Source of the DNA: Rhizobium sp. EC-SD404
GTDB lineage: Bacteria; Pseudomonadota; Alphaproteobacteria; Rhizobiales; Rhizobiaceae
Reading direction: 5' to 3'
DNA: 64,000 nt
Assembly: GCF_902498825.1 (NCBI RefSeq)
Contig: NZ_LR701459.1
Location: 124,001 to 188,000, forward strand
Shown here: positions 25,486-39,026 of the stretch, piece after piece
Layout: every line of letters begins with the position of its first letter
How positions within the stretch are numbered: the first letter of the stretch is position 1
The notes under the pieces: model-generated
Seen by the model: only the letters and a program-made list of their open reading frames with translations
Told to the model about the DNA's origin: nothing
Databases searched by the model: none
Translations under genes and position numbers: made by a program

Positions 25486-26394
25486 TCACATCCGGCCGTG
25501 TCCACGCTCTTCGGCGACGGCGTCTCGATGCGGCGAGACGGGTTCGTGCAGCCGTGGCAAAGCCGCCCTTATATGAGCGCCCAGCGCACGCGCGGCCGAA
25601 GACGGGCGCTGCTCGGCGAACTCCAGCGCAACGCCGATCGTGGGAAGCGGCGGCAGGCCGTTTGAAACGACATAGAGGTCCGACGGGACCGCGGATCGCG
25701 TGAGAACGCTGATCGCGTGGCCCGAACGGGCGATCGCGATCAGGCCAGCCAGGCTGTTGCTCGCGAATGCAATTCTGTATCGCCGATTGACCGCCCCCAT
25801 CGCATCGCAGGCGGCGCGATAGTCGAGGCTGACAGGCGCGGACAGCGCCAGCGGTATGACCGCTTGATCGAGAATTGCCGGCTCTGCGGCATCCGCCACC
25901 CAGACGAAGCTTTCCTTGCGGATCACTTCGCTGCTTTCCGAGTCTGCAACCGAAACCAGCGCGATGTCGATCTGCCGGCGGTGCAGCAGGGGCCGCAAAT
26001 CGGACGTGGGCGCACAAACCATGCGCAGCTCGATATCGGGGTGAAGCGCGCAGAAATCCCTCAGAAGATCGGGAAGAAAGGCGATCGAATAGTCCTCCGG
26101 GCATCCAAGGCTCACCGAGCCCCTGATTGCCGTTCCGCCCATATCGGCCCAGACTTCGTCCTGCCTGGCGAGCAGCGCCTCGGCATGGACCAGAAACTTT
26201 TCGCCCGCAGCCGTGAGCCTGACGCCCGATCCGCTGCGATGCAGAAGCGTGTGGCCGACCTGATCCTCGAGACGATGCATCTGCATGCTCAGCGCAGACT
26301 GCGTCCGGCCCACCTCGAGCGACGCAAGACTAATCGAGCCCGTGCGCGCCACGATGGCGAAGTTCCGGAGCAGAGCCATGTCGAGAAGCTGCAT
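25486..26394 (-). CDS. dgdR: LysR family regulator, DgdR-like
   Basis: About 302 residues from ATG 26394. A TTG at 26454 would add 20 non-family residues and run into the operator region. HTH: LRNFAIVARTGSISLAS and QSALSMQMHRLEDQVG. The effector domain follows, and the C-terminal ~20 residues are charged. It is divergent from dgdA exactly as dgdR is in Burkholderia cepacia, where DgdR represses dgdA until dialkylamino acids are present. The symbol rests on this arrangement. Confidence 0.8.
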   Translation of the reverse strand: MQLLDMALLRNFAIVARTGSISLASLEVGRTQSALSMQMHRLEDQVGHTLLHRSGSGVRLTAAGEKFLVHAEALLARQDEVWADMGGTAIRGSVSLGCPEDYSIAFLPDLLRDFCALHPDIELRMVCAPTSDLRPLLHRRQIDIALVSVADSESSEVIRKESFVWVADAAEPAILDQAVIPLALSAPVSLDYRAACDAMGAVNRRYRIAFASNSLAGLIAIARSGHAISVLTRSAVPSDLYVVSNGLPPLPTIGVALEFAEQRPSSAARALGAHIRAALPRLHEPVSPHRDAVAEERGHGRM

Positions 26395-26407
26395 GCCATC
26401 AATCCAG

Positions 26408-27803
<1,396 letters not shown>

Positions 27804-28748
27804 CTAGAGTTCGAACGCAGCGGCCGGATAGGGCTTCGCCACGAGCGGCAGATAACGGGCGCCGTCCCGGTTCAGGAACGCATCGAACGCCCGCATCGTG
27901 GGTGAAAACGCACGGTCGGCGTGGCTCACCGAAAACCATTGCCGCCGGATCGGGGTACCCGCCACGTCGAGGATGACGAGACGGCCGAGTTCGACTTCCT
28001 GCGCGATCGTGTGCGCGGAAATGAATGCGACGCCGAGATCGGCCATCACCGCCTGCTTGATGGTCTCGTTGGATCCCATCTCCTGGCCGAGATGGTCGAG
28101 CCTTCCGGGAATGTCGCTGAAGAAGATTTCCAGCGAGATGCGGGTGCCTGACCCTGGCTCGCGCACGAGGAAATGCTCCGCCGCGATCGTCTCCTTCGAA
28201 ATATCGCGCTGCCCTGCCAGAGGGTGGTTGGCGGGAGCGATGATGACGAGGGGATGATCGCCGAAGAGCGCGGCGCGCACCGGGAAGGTCTTTGGCGGAC
28301 GGCCCATCAATGCCATGTCGATCCGGTAATCACGCAAGGCGGCGATGATTTCCTCGCGGTTGCCGATGATCAGCGAAATCTCGATGCCTGGATGCGCCTT
28401 CTTGAAGGCGGCCATCAAGGCTGGCGCGAAATACTTCGCGGTCGAGACCGCGCCGAGGCGCAGATGGCCGACCTGAAGCCCCTTCAGTGCGTTGAGCTCA
28501 TCCTCCAGCTGACGCAACCGCTCGTCGATGAAGGACGCCGCTTCGAAGAAAACACGGCCCGCATCGGTCAGCCGCATCCCTTCTTTAGTACGGTCGAACA
28601 GCGAAAGACCGCTGTCCGCTTCCATCTGTTTCAGCTGCAGCGTCACGGCCGGGCCGGTGAGCCCCAAAGCCTTGGCAGCACGGGAAATGGACCCTTCCCG
28701 AACGATGGCTTGGACGGCTTTCAGCTGGCGCAGACTAAGCGTCTTCAT
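27804..28748 (-). CDS. cbbR: LysR family regulator of Calvin cycle operon
   Basis: 314 residues. HTH: LRQLKAVQAIVREGSISRAAKAL and TGPAVTLQLKQMEAD, both typical of CbbR. The C-terminal effector domain senses metabolites such as RuBP in characterised CbbRs. Divergent from cbbF and the rest of the cbb cluster. Converges on dgdA with no intergenic base. Confidence 0.94.
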   Translation of the reverse strand: MKTLSLRQLKAVQAIVREGSISRAAKALGLTGPAVTLQLKQMEADSGLSLFDRTKEGMRLTDAGRVFFEAASFIDERLRQLEDELNALKGLQVGHLRLGAVSTAKYFAPALMAAFKKAHPGIEISLIIGNREEIIAALRDYRIDMALMGRPPKTFPVRAALFGDHPLVIIAPANHPLAGQRDISKETIAAEHFLVREPGSGTRISLEIFFSDIPGRLDHLGQEMGSNETIKQAVMADLGVAFISAHTIAQEVELGRLVILDVAGTPIRRQWFSVSHADRAFSPTMRAFDAFLNRDGARYLPLVAKPYPAAAFEL

Positions 28749-28757
28749 CCAGTAGAA

Positions 28758-28803
28758 TTAGAAAAACTAAGCGATAATGTAAAATAAATAAAGTTTACTA
28801 AGC
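28758..28803. promoter_or_regulatory. CbbR-cbbF intergenic LysR boxes
   Basis: TTAG-AAAAA-CTAA (28758-28770) is a T-N11-A inverted repeat ten bases upstream of cbbR. The heptamer ACTAAGC occurs at 28766 and again at 28797, 31 bp (about three turns) apart, inside a markedly AT-rich stretch. This fits a CbbR recognition site plus activation site for the divergent cbb promoter. Confidence 0.55.
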
Positions 28804-28865
28804 CCCGCTCGTTCTGTCTGCTCGTCCTCGGAGACGGTCGTTTTCGGCTGATGGGAGGAGCAGTT

Positions 28866-29918
28866 ATGGCAGCGTGCACGCTCGACGCGTTCCTCAATAC
28901 GATCACGGAAACCGCGGCGGAGCCGTTGCGGCGCGACTGTGCGGAGATCGTGCGATCGCTTGCCGTAGCGGCGGTGAAGATCCGCAACACCATCAATCTC
29001 GGCGCATTGGGCGAAGCCTTCGCAGCCGTTCGCGGCACGGCGAATGCGGACGGCGATCGACAGCGCGATCTCGACGTCTTTGCCGACGACGTCTTTCTCG
29101 ATGCAGTGCGTAAAACCCCGGTTGCGCTTTATGTTTCCGAGGAACTGGACAACCCGGTCATCCTCGACCGTAACGGAACGCTGGCGATCGCGCTCGATCC
29201 GCTCGACGGATCCTCTAATATCGACACCAATGTTTCCATCGGGACGATATTCTCGATCTCGCCAGTCATCGGCCTAGTCGACGACCAACCGATCGCGACA
29301 TTCCTGCAGCCCGGCAACCGGCAGATCGCAGCGGGATTTTTCATCTACGGACCGCAGCTGTCGCTCGTGATCTCGTTCGGCAGCGGCACGCATATTTTCG
29401 TCTTTTCCAGTCGGCTCGGCACGTTCGTGCAGGGCTATGAAAGCCGCACCATCGAGCGGCGCACGAACGAATTCGCGATCAACTCGGCGAACTATCGACA
29501 CTGGGAAGAACCGATCCAGCTCTATGTCGACGATTGCCTGAAAGGCACTGCCGGTCCGCGCGAGAAGGATTTCAACATGCGCTGGATCGCGTCGCTCGTG
29601 GCCGAAGCCTATCGCATCCTGATCCGCGGCGGCGTCTTCCTCTATCCGGCCGATGCGCGCAACGGCTATAGCCACGGCCGGCTGAGGCTCGTCTACGAAG
29701 CCAACCCCATCGCCTTCCTGATTGAGCAGGCGGGCGGCGCGGCCAGCGATACGGTCAACCGCATTCTCGACCTGCAGCCGGTATCACTGCACCAGCGCAC
29801 GCCGTTCGTCTTCGGCGCATCGAAGGAAGTGGCGCGGATCGCGCGTTACCACACCGAACCGAGCTTCATCGCCGAACGATCGCCGCTTTTCGGCCAGCGC
29901 GGCCTGTTCAGGGCTTGA
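28866..29918 (+). CDS. cbbF: Fructose-1,6-bisphosphatase class I
   Basis: 350 residues from ATG 28866, chosen for GGGAGGAG upstream. The metal/phosphate motif is DPLDGSSNIDTN and the C-terminal catalytic segment is GGVFLYPADARNGY. In CbbF the enzyme removes the 1-phosphate of FBP, and usually also of SBP, in RuBP regeneration. First gene of the operon; its stop overlaps the cbbP start (ATGATG region). Confidence 0.95.
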   Translation: MAACTLDAFLNTITETAAEPLRRDCAEIVRSLAVAAVKIRNTINLGALGEAFAAVRGTANADGDRQRDLDVFADDVFLDAVRKTPVALYVSEELDNPVILDRNGTLAIALDPLDGSSNIDTNVSIGTIFSISPVIGLVDDQPIATFLQPGNRQIAAGFFIYGPQLSLVISFGSGTHIFVFSSRLGTFVQGYESRTIERRTNEFAINSANYRHWEEPIQLYVDDCLKGTAGPREKDFNMRWIASLVAEAYRILIRGGVFLYPADARNGYSHGRLRLVYEANPIAFLIEQAGGAASDTVNRILDLQPVSLHQRTPFVFGASKEVARIARYHTEPSFIAERSPLFGQRGLFRA

Positions 29919-30796
29919 TGGCGATGTCGGCGAAGCACCCCATCATCTCGATCACCGGTTCGTCGGGTGCCGGCACCTCCACGGTGCAGCACACGTTCGA
30001 GCAGATCTTTCGTCGGGAGGGGATCAACGCCGCCTTCATCGAGGGCGACGCGTTTCATCGCTACGACCGGCGGTCGATGAAGGAAAAGGTGGCGCAGGAG
30101 GCCTCTGCCGGCAATCCGAACTTCACCCATTTCCATGCCGACGCCAACGAACTGGAAATCCTGGAAGGCGTGTTCGAGGAATATGGCCGCAAGGGAACGG
30201 GGCGCACGCGCCACTACATCCACGATGCCGGCGAGGCCGAATGCTACGGGCAGGAGGCCGGCACTTTCACGAACTGGGAGCCGTTTCCCGAAAGCGATCT
30301 CCTCTTCTACGAGGGCCTGCATGGCTGCGTGGTGACGGACACGCTCAATCTCGCCCGCCACTGCGACCTCAAGATCGGCGTCGTTCCGGTGATCAATCTT
30401 GAATGGATCCAGAAGATCCATCGCGACAAGGCGGCCCGCGGCTATTCCACGGAGGCCGTGACCGACACGATCCTCAGGCGGATGCCGGACTACGTGCATT
30501 TCATCACGCCGCAATTCTCGCAGACCGACATCAATTTCCAGCGCGTGCCGATCGTGGACACGTCCAATCCGTTCATCGCGCGGTGGATACCGACGGCGGA
30601 CGAATCGATGCTGGTCATCCGCTTCACCAATCCCCGTGGGATCGATTTTCCCTACCTGCTCTCGATGCTGCACGACAGTTTCATGTCGCGCGCCAACTCC
30701 ATCGTGTGCCCGGGAAACAAGCTGGAGCTCGCCATGCAGCTCGTTTTCACGCCGCTCATCCACAAGCTGATCGAGCGCAAGCGCCGCGTGTCCTGA
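29918..30796 (+). CDS. cbbP: Phosphoribulokinase (class I)
   Basis: 292 residues from ATG 29918, which overlaps the cbbF stop; ATG 29924 is possible. The P-loop variant GSSGAGTS (14-21) and the PRK segments EGDAFHRYDR, HFHADANE, YEGLHGC and KIGVVPVINLEWIQKIHRD are all present. Phosphorylates ribulose 5-phosphate to RuBP, the RuBisCO substrate. Confidence 0.96.
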   Translation: MAMSAKHPIISITGSSGAGTSTVQHTFEQIFRREGINAAFIEGDAFHRYDRRSMKEKVAQEASAGNPNFTHFHADANELEILEGVFEEYGRKGTGRTRHYIHDAGEAECYGQEAGTFTNWEPFPESDLLFYEGLHGCVVTDTLNLARHCDLKIGVVPVINLEWIQKIHRDKAARGYSTEAVTDTILRRMPDYVHFITPQFSQTDINFQRVPIVDTSNPFIARWIPTADESMLVIRFTNPRGIDFPYLLSMLHDSFMSRANSIVCPGNKLELAMQLVFTPLIHKLIERKRRVS

Positions 30797-30805
30797 AGGA
30801 GAAGC

Positions 30806-32863
30806 ATGATGAACGTTGCAGCGCTGAAGAAAGACAAGGTGGCTGCCCAACCGGCCATTGAACGCGACATGGCCAACGCCATCCGCGCGCTTGCCATGGA
30901 TGCGGTCGAGAAGGCCAAGTCCGGGCATCCGGGCATGCCGATGGGCATGGCGGACGTGGCCACCGTCCTATTCAACCGCTTCATGCGGATCGATCCGAAG
31001 CGGCCGGACTGGCCGGACCGGGACCGCTTCGTCCTGTCGGCCGGGCACGGCTCGATGCTGCTTTACGCTCTTCACCATCTGCTCGGTTACGAGGACATGC
31101 CGATCGACGAGCTGAAGGATTTCCGCCAGCTCGGCAGCCGCACGGCAGGCCATCCCGAATACGGCCATGCGGCCGGCATCGAGATGACCACCGGCCCTCT
31201 CGGCCAAGGCATCGCGACATCCGTCGGCATGGCGCTTGCCGAACGCATGACGGAGGCGCGTTTCGGCGGCGCCCTCGTCGACCACTTCACCTATGTGATC
31301 GCTGGTGATGGCTGCCTTCAGGAAGGCATCAGCCACGAGGCCATCGACCTTGCCGGCCATCTGCAGCTGAGCCGGCTGATCGTTCTTTGGGACGACAACC
31401 GCATCTCGATCGACGGTGCGACATCGCTCTCGACGTCGATGGACCAGCCGGCCCGGTTCGCGGCTGCCGGCTGGCATGTCCAGTCCATCGACGGCCACGA
31501 TCTGGAGACAATCGCGGAGGCCATCGAAAGCGCGCAGCGCTCCGAGCGACCGTCGCTCATCGCCTGCCGCACGCTCATCGGAAAAGGCGCGCCGAACCTC
31601 CAGGGTTCGGAGAAGACCCATGGCGCCCCGCTCGGAGCGGCCGAGATCGAGGCGACGCGCGGCAATCTCGGCTGGGAGAGCGCGCCATTTGCGGTTCCCC
31701 GTGCGATCAAGTCGGCCTGGGAAGCCATCGCCGCTCGCGGTGGTGCGGCGCGCGAGGCATGGGAAGAACGCCTTGCATCGTCGCGTCACAAGGCTGGCTT
31801 CGAGCAAGCCGTGGCTGGCGACCTTCCGTCCAGCCTCGGCCGACAGCTCGCCGCGTTCCGCAAGGAGCATCAGGAGAAGGCAACGAAAGTCGCAACGCGC
31901 AAGGCGTCCGAAATGGCGCTCGCCGTCATCAACAAGGCGACCGATCTCACGATCGGCGGATCTGCCGACCTCACGCATTCGAACCTCACGCTCACACCGG
32001 ATCTCACCTCCATCGGCCCGGGCTCGTTCAAGGGTCGCTACATCCACTACGGCATTCGCGAACACGGCATGGCGGCCGCGATGAACGGTATTGCCCTGCA
32101 TGGCGGGGCGATCCCCTATGGCGGAACGTTTCTCTGCTTTGCCGACTATGCGCGCGGCGCCATGCGCCTCTCGGCCCTGATGGGCCAGCGGGTCATATAC
32201 GTGATGACCCACGATTCGATCGGGCTCGGCGAAGACGGCCCGACGCACCAGCCGATCGAGCATCTCGCCATGCTGCGCGCGACACCCGACATCGACGTCT
32301 ACCGGCCGTGCGACATCATCGAAACGGCGGAATGCTGGGAACTGGCATTGAGCACGAAAGACCGGCCGAGCGTGCTGGTGCTTTCGCGCCAGGCGTTGCC
32401 GATGCTGCGTCAGGTGCACACGGGCAAGAACCGATGCGCGGAAGGCGCCTATCTGATCCGCAAACCCGAAGGCCGCCGCGACGTGACGCTGATCGCAACG
32501 GGATCGGAAGTCGAGATCGCGATGACCGCCGCCGACATGCTCGCCGAAAAAGGCATCGCTGCTGCTGTGGTCTCGATGCCCTGCTGGGAACATTTCGAGC
32601 GGCTGGATGAGAAGACACGACAGACGGTTCTCGGGCGCGCACCGCGCATTGCGATCGAAGCGGCGGGCCGGCTCGGCTGGGATCGGTGGATCGGCGAGAA
32701 GGGCGCCTTCATCGGCATGACCGGCTTCGGTGCCAGCGCTCCGGCGGCCGATCTCTACCGGCATTTCGGCATCACCGCGGAGGCGGTGGTCGAGCAGGCG
32801 CTGGCGCTCACCGCGAAGGCATCCAAGCCAGCGAATTCCCAGCACGACGAGAGGAGGATCTGA
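30806..32863 (+). CDS. cbbT: Transketolase
   Basis: 685 residues. The N-terminal TPP domain has [27 protein letters not shown] and [13 protein letters not shown]. The pyrimidine-binding domain has [16 protein letters not shown]. The start follows AAGGAG; ATG 30809 is an equivalent alternative. Transfers two-carbon units in RuBP regeneration. The cbbA start overlaps its stop. Confidence 0.96.
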   Translation: MMNVAALKKDKVAAQPAIERDMANAIRALAMDAVEKAKSGHPGMPMGMADVATVLFNRFMRIDPKRPDWPDRDRFVLSAGHGSMLLYALHHLLGYEDMPIDELKDFRQLGSRTAGHPEYGHAAGIEMTTGPLGQGIATSVGMALAERMTEARFGGALVDHFTYVIAGDGCLQEGISHEAIDLAGHLQLSRLIVLWDDNRISIDGATSLSTSMDQPARFAAAGWHVQSIDGHDLETIAEAIESAQRSERPSLIACRTLIGKGAPNLQGSEKTHGAPLGAAEIEATRGNLGWESAPFAVPRAIKSAWEAIAARGGAAREAWEERLASSRHKAGFEQAVAGDLPSSLGRQLAAFRKEHQEKATKVATRKASEMALAVINKATDLTIGGSADLTHSNLTLTPDLTSIGPGSFKGRYIHYGIREHGMAAAMNGIALHGGAIPYGGTFLCFADYARGAMRLSALMGQRVIYVMTHDSIGLGEDGPTHQPIEHLAMLRATPDIDVYRPCDIIETAECWELALSTKDRPSVLVLSRQALPMLRQVHTGKNRCAEGAYLIRKPEGRRDVTLIATGSEVEIAMTAADMLAEKGIAAAVVSMPCWEHFERLDEKTRQTVLGRAPRIAIEAAGRLGWDRWIGEKGAFIGMTGFGASAPAADLYRHFGITAEAVVEQALALTAKASKPANSQHDERRI

Positions 32864-33942
32864 TGGCCCGCATCACGCTGCGTCAATTGCTCGATCACGC
32901 CGCGGAACGCGGCTACGGCGTGCCGGCATTCAACATCAACAACATGGAGCAGGGTCTGGCCATCATGGAGGCGGCGAAGGCCTGCGACGCGCCGGTGATC
33001 ATGCAGGCGTCGCGCGGCGCACGCTCCTACGCCAACGACATCATGCTGGCGAAGATGATCGATGCCCTGGCCGAGATCTATCCCGACATTCCGCTGTGCA
33101 TGCACCAGGACCACGGCAATGACGAGGCGACCTGCATGACCGCAATTCGCCATGGGTTCACGTCGGTGATGATGGACGGCTCGCTCGAAGCCGACATGAA
33201 GACGCCCGCCTCCTACGACTACAATGTCGCGATCACCGAGCGGGTGGCGCGCATGGCGCATTGGGTCGGCGCTTCGGTCGAAGGCGAACTCGGCGTGCTG
33301 GGCTCGCTGGAGAGCGGCGAGGCGGAAGCCGAAGACGGACACGGCGCGACCGGCAAACTGTCGCACGACCAGCTTCTGACGGACCCCGACCAGGCTGTCG
33401 ATTTCGTCATGCGCACCAAGGTCGACGCTCTCGCGATCGCCTGCGGCACCTCGCACGGCGCCTACAAGTTCTCGCGCAAGCCGGACGGCGACATCCTCGC
33501 CATGCAGGTCATAGAAGAGATCCATGGCAAGCTGCCGAACACCCATCTCGTCATGCACGGTTCGTCTTCCGTGCCGCAGGAATTGCAGGACGTGATCAAC
33601 CGCTATGGCGGCGAGATGCCGCAAACCTACGGGGTTCCGGTCGAGGAGATCGAACGCGGCATTCGGCATGGCGTGCGCAAGGTCAACATCGACACCGACT
33701 GCCGCATGGCGATGGCCGGGCAGTTCCGCCGGATCGCGGCGGAAAAGCCGGAGGAATTCGATCCGCGCAAGTTCCTCAAGCCGGCGATGGACGCCATGCG
33801 CGAGCTTTGCCGCGACCGTTTCGAGCGCTTCGGCACCGCCGGCAACGCTTCGAGGATCAAGGTCATCGCGCTCGACGACATGGCCCGGCGCTATGCCGAG
33901 GGCCGGCTCGATCCGCAGGTGCAATCCGCCAAGGCCGCCTGA
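32863..33942 (+). CDS. cbbA: Fructose-bisphosphate aldolase class II, Calvin cycle subtype
   Basis: 359 residues from ATG 32863 (TGATG overlap, GAGGAGG upstream); in-frame codons further upstream belong to cbbT. Zn/catalytic segments: [36 protein letters not shown] and [11 protein letters not shown]. Condenses DHAP with GAP or erythrose 4-phosphate. Confidence 0.96.
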   Translation: MARITLRQLLDHAAERGYGVPAFNINNMEQGLAIMEAAKACDAPVIMQASRGARSYANDIMLAKMIDALAEIYPDIPLCMHQDHGNDEATCMTAIRHGFTSVMMDGSLEADMKTPASYDYNVAITERVARMAHWVGASVEGELGVLGSLESGEAEAEDGHGATGKLSHDQLLTDPDQAVDFVMRTKVDALAIACGTSHGAYKFSRKPDGDILAMQVIEEIHGKLPNTHLVMHGSSSVPQELQDVINRYGGEMPQTYGVPVEEIERGIRHGVRKVNIDTDCRMAMAGQFRRIAAEKPEEFDPRKFLKPAMDAMRELCRDRFERFGTAGNASRIKVIALDDMARRYAEGRLDPQVQSAKAA

Positions 33943-33958
33943 CAAGCGGTTCGCCTAA

Positions 33959-35440
<1,482 letters not shown>

Positions 35441-35453
35441 AGGAAACGAGACA

Positions 35454-35873
35454 ATGCGCATCACACAGGGGACGTTCGCCTTCCTGCCCGATCTCACGGA
35501 CGACCAGATCCGCGCGCAGGTGCAATACTGCATCGACAATGGTTGGGCGGTCTCGATCGAGTTCACCGACGATCCGCATCCGCGCAACACCTACTGGGAC
35601 ATGTTCGGTCACCCGACCTTCGACAATCCCGATGCGGCGGCGCTGATGATGGATCTGACCGAGTGCCGCAAGGCCTATTCGGATCGCTACATCCGCATCG
35701 TCGGCTTCGACAGCACCCATGGCTGGGAATCGATCCGGCTGTCCTTCGTCGTCAACCGGCCGGAACACGAGCCCGGCTTCCGGCTCGAACGGACGGAAGG
35801 GCCTGGCCGCACGCAGCGCTATGCGATCAGGGCCTACTCGGCCGACAAGCCGGCCGGCGAGCGCTACGTCTGA
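35454..35873 (+). CDS. cbbS: RuBisCO small subunit, red-type
   Basis: 139 residues from ATG 35454 after AAGGAAA. MRITQGTFAFLPDLTDDQI and WAVSIEFTDDPHPRNTYWDMFG are typical of form IC/ID small subunits. The C-terminal extension (PGFRLERTEGPGRTQRYAIRAYS) forms the beta-hairpin found in red-type enzymes. Assembles as L8S8 with CbbL. Confidence 0.97.
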   Translation: MRITQGTFAFLPDLTDDQIRAQVQYCIDNGWAVSIEFTDDPHPRNTYWDMFGHPTFDNPDAAALMMDLTECRKAYSDRYIRIVGFDSTHGWESIRLSFVVNRPEHEPGFRLERTEGPGRTQRYAIRAYSADKPAGERYV

Positions 35874-35889
35874 CGGACGGGAGCGCAAC

Positions 35890-35922
35890 GGCCCGGCGCG
35901 ACCGTCCTCCACGCGCCGGGCC
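35890..35922 (+). other. Strong hairpin between cbbS and cbbX
   Basis: GGCCCGGCGCG (35890-35900) pairs perfectly with CGCGCCGGGCC (35912-35922), 11 GC-rich base pairs around an 11-base loop. There is no T-run. It probably stabilises the 3' end of the highly expressed cbbLS message and lowers read-through into cbbX. Confidence 0.7.
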
Positions 35923-35953
35923 ACCGAGTTGAGCGGAACGAAGGGAGCCGAGC

Positions 35954-36895
35954 ATGAATGCCAGACCCGACACTGTCGGCGATGCCGAGCCGGTCGAAGA
36001 GAGACCCACCGCCATCGATCTTCGGGCGGAATACGAGACTTCCGGCGTGCGCGAGGTGCTGGAGCAACTGGACCGTGAGCTGATCGGGCTGAAGCCGGTG
36101 AAGAAGCGCATTCGCGAAACCGCCGCGCTGTTGTTGGTCGAGCGTGCCCGCAAGCAGATGGGGCTCGCCCACAGGACCCCGACGCTGCACATGTCGTTCA
36201 CCGGCAACCCCGGCACCGGCAAGACCACGGTTGCGCTGAAGATGGCGAACCTTCTGCACAGGCTCGGCTACATCCGTAAAGGCCATCTCGTTTCGGTCAC
36301 GCGCGACGACCTCGTGGGGCAGTATATCGGCCACACCGCGCCGAAGACGAAGGAGATCCTGAAAAAGGCAATGGGCGGCGTGCTCTTCATCGACGAGGCC
36401 TATTATCTCTACCGGCCGGAAAACGAACGCGACTACGGCCAGGAGGCGATCGAGATCCTGTTGCAGGTGATGGAAAACCAGCGCGACGATCTGGTCGTCA
36501 TCATGGCCGGCTATGGCGACAGGATGGACAAGTTCTTCGCGTCCAATCCGGGTTTTCGCTCCCGCATCGCCCACCATATTGACTTTCCCGACTACGAGGA
36601 CGACGAGCTTCTGCAGATTGCCGAGACGATGCTCGGCGAGCAGAGCTACCGCTTTTCGACGGACGCCCGGGAGGATTTCGCCGCCTATATCAAGGCGCGG
36701 CGGGCCCAGCCGCATTTTGCCAACGCCCGCTCCATCCGCAATGCGCTCGACCGCGCGCGATTGCGACAGGCGAACCGCATCTTCGAGGAATCGACCGGCC
36801 CACTCAACGCCGAACAGCTTTCGACGCTTTCGCCCGCGGACATCCGCGCGAGCCGCGTCTTTCAGACCGCCGAAGCAGGGGAGCCAGCGCGATGA
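35954..36895 (+). CDS. cbbX: CbbX, AAA+ RuBisCO activase of red type
   Basis: 313 residues. Walker A is GNPGTGKT (84-91), Walker B is [11 protein letters not shown], and sensor and arginine-finger segments lie in [23 protein letters not shown]. It hexamerises and pulls on the CbbL C-terminal tail to release inhibitory sugar phosphates. The GAGCAT before the ATG is a modest ribosome site. Overlaps cbbE by 4 bp. Confidence 0.96.
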   Translation: MNARPDTVGDAEPVEERPTAIDLRAEYETSGVREVLEQLDRELIGLKPVKKRIRETAALLLVERARKQMGLAHRTPTLHMSFTGNPGTGKTTVALKMANLLHRLGYIRKGHLVSVTRDDLVGQYIGHTAPKTKEILKKAMGGVLFIDEAYYLYRPENERDYGQEAIEILLQVMENQRDDLVVIMAGYGDRMDKFFASNPGFRSRIAHHIDFPDYEDDELLQIAETMLGEQSYRFSTDAREDFAAYIKARRAQPHFANARSIRNALDRARLRQANRIFEESTGPLNAEQLSTLSPADIRASRVFQTAEAGEPAR

Positions 36896-37581
36896 ACCGC
36901 GATATCCTGATTGCGCCTTCGATCCTCTCGGCCGATTTCGCACGTCTTGGCGACGAGATCGACGATGTCGTCGATGCCGGCGCCGACTGGATCCATCTCG
37001 ATGTGATGGACGGTCACTTCGTGCCGAACATCACCTTTGGCCCGCCCGTCGTGAAGGCCGTGCGCAACCGCACCGACTCGATCTTCGACTGCCATCTGAT
37101 GATCGCACCGGCCGATCCCTACATCGCCGCCTTTGCCGACGCCGGGGCCGACATTATCACGGTGCATGCGGAAGCCGGGCCGCACCTTCACCGCTCGCTG
37201 CAGGCGATCCGTTCTCTTGGCAAGAAGGCTGGCGTGTCACTCAATCCGGCAACACCCGTATCGATGATCGAGGACCTGTTGGCGGATGTCGATCTCATTT
37301 TGCTGATGACGGTCAATCCCGGCTTTGGTGGCCAGTCGCTCATTCCTTCCGTGATCGACAAGGTCAGGCGGGTGCGGGCGCTCGTCGGCGACCGACCGAT
37401 CGATGTCGAGGTCGATGGCGGCGCCACACCTCAAACGGCGCCGGACCTCGTGAAAGCCGGGGCGAACGTGCTCGTGGCGGGTTCCGCCGTCTTCGCCGGA
37501 CGCACACCCACCGCCTACCGCAAGAACATCAGAGCGCTCAGGGACGCCTGTACCGATGCCGATACGCGGATGGCCTCATGA
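36892..37581 (+). CDS. cbbE: Ribulose-phosphate 3-epimerase
   Basis: 229 residues. TIM-barrel motifs: [46 protein letters not shown] and [13 protein letters not shown]. Interconverts xylulose 5-P and ribulose 5-P. Overlaps both neighbours by ATGA. Confidence 0.95.
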   Translation: MNRDILIAPSILSADFARLGDEIDDVVDAGADWIHLDVMDGHFVPNITFGPPVVKAVRNRTDSIFDCHLMIAPADPYIAAFADAGADIITVHAEAGPHLHRSLQAIRSLGKKAGVSLNPATPVSMIEDLLADVDLILLMTVNPGFGGQSLIPSVIDKVRRVRALVGDRPIDVEVDGGATPQTAPDLVKAGANVLVAGSAVFAGRTPTAYRKNIRALRDACTDADTRMAS

Positions 37582-38294
37582 CCATCGCCATGGACCGAAC
37601 CAACACAAACGGCGGACGCATTGCGATCGTGCTCTTCGATCTGGATGGCACGCTTGTCGATTCCGCGCCGGATCTTGCGCATGCGATCAATCTCCTGATG
37701 GTCGAAAGCAGCCTGGAGCCGCACGCGCTCGCCGATGTCCGGGGCATGATCGGCCATGGCATCCGCCGCCTGGTGGAGCGTGCCTTTGCCGCCCACCGAA
37801 TCGCGCTTTCCGACGATGAGCTGACGCTTCAGCACGATCGGATGATGGATATCTATGCGGAGCATCTCGTCCACCAGACCACGCTCCGGCCCGGCGCCGG
37901 CGAGGTGATCGAAGAGCTCGTCCGACGTGGTGTCACGGTCTCTTGCGTCACCAACAAGCCGACAGGGTTTTCGCGCACGATCCTGGCGCATTTCGGCATT
38001 CTCGACGTCATGAATTCCGTGATTGGCGGCGACAGCGGCCATGCCCGCAAGCCTGCGCCGGCTATGCTGTTGGCGGCGGCGGCGCAGGCTGGCTTCGACC
38101 CGCAAGACGCGCTTCTCGTCGGCGACAGTTCCGCCGATCGCGCGGCTGCGGACGCTGCCGGCATGCGCTGCGTGCTGATTGCCGACGGCTATTGCGACGT
38201 TCCGCTGGAGGACCTTGCTCCAGATGCGATCATCGCTGATTTCCGCGCACTCATTCCAGTCATGGCTGCGCTCGAGGAAGGCGTCTCGGCATGA
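37578..38294 (+). CDS. cbbZ: Phosphoglycolate phosphatase
   Basis: 238 residues from ATG 37578, which overlaps the cbbE stop. HAD motifs: I ([11 protein letters not shown]), II (CVTNKPTG), III (RKPAPAMLL) and IV ([17 protein letters not shown]). Dephosphorylates 2-phosphoglycolate formed by RuBisCO oxygenation, the first step of photorespiratory salvage. No glycolate oxidase gene is nearby. Confidence 0.94.
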   Translation: MTIAMDRTNTNGGRIAIVLFDLDGTLVDSAPDLAHAINLLMVESSLEPHALADVRGMIGHGIRRLVERAFAAHRIALSDDELTLQHDRMMDIYAEHLVHQTTLRPGAGEVIEELVRRGVTVSCVTNKPTGFSRTILAHFGILDVMNSVIGGDSGHARKPAPAMLLAAAAQAGFDPQDALLVGDSSADRAAADAAGMRCVLIADGYCDVPLEDLAPDAIIADFRALIPVMAALEEGVSA

Positions 38295-38980
38295 TCCGTG
38301 CGTTGATCTTCGACGTCGACGGCACGCTCGCCGAGACCGAAGAGATCCACCGCGAAGCCTTCAACGAGGCCTTCGTGGCGTGCGGGGTCGGGTGGTTCTG
38401 GGACCAGGCGCTCTACGGCAAGCTTCTGCGTACGACCGGTGGACGAGAACGGATCCTCGCCCATGCCGCGACAATCGGCTGCGAGGTCGACGCTGCCGCC
38501 ATCCATACCCGCAAGACGAATATCTACAACGACAAGATCCGAACCGGGAGCATTGCGCTTCGTCCCGGCGTCGAAGCACTGATCGAGCACGCACGCCGAT
38601 CGGATCTCGCCCTTGCGATTGCGACGACGACAAGTCGGGCGAATGTGACGTCGCTGCTTCAGGCAACTCTCGGACGGACCCGCCTGGGCTGGTTCAGCTC
38701 GATCCGGACGGGCGAGGATGTGGCGGCCAAAAAGCCCGACCCTCAGGTGTATCGCTTGGTCCTCGACGATCTCGGCCTGAACGGCCGCGACTGCCTCGCC
38801 TTCGAGGATTCGGAAAACGGACTGCGCGCCGCCAACGCAGCGGGCATCGCAACCGTGATCACGCCGAGCGTCTACAGCGCCAAGGACGATTTCACTGGAG
38901 CCGTATCGATCCTGCCCGATCTGCAGTCGCCGGACTTTTGGCCGGAGAAGGGGCTGCCGGCTTTAGTCCGGCTGTCGTGA
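38291..38980 (+). CDS. cbbY: CbbY, HAD sugar-phosphatase (xylulose-1,5-bisphosphate phosphatase)
   Basis: 229 residues. HAD motif I is IFDVDGTLAETEEIHREAFN with nucleophile Asp8 and Asp10; further motifs are ATTTSRANV, KKPDPQVYRL and AFEDSENGLRAANAAG. Characterised red-type CbbY proteins hydrolyse the RuBisCO inhibitor xylulose 1,5-bisphosphate, complementing CbbX. Last gene of the cbb operon, ATGA-coupled to cbbZ. Confidence 0.93.
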   Translation: MIRALIFDVDGTLAETEEIHREAFNEAFVACGVGWFWDQALYGKLLRTTGGRERILAHAATIGCEVDAAAIHTRKTNIYNDKIRTGSIALRPGVEALIEHARRSDLALAIATTTSRANVTSLLQATLGRTRLGWFSSIRTGEDVAAKKPDPQVYRLVLDDLGLNGRDCLAFEDSENGLRAANAAGIATVITPSVYSAKDDFTGAVSILPDLQSPDFWPEKGLPALVRLS

Positions 38981-39026
38981 GACAACGCGGCGGGCTGATG
39001 TCCGGACGACCGAAGCTCCTATCGCA

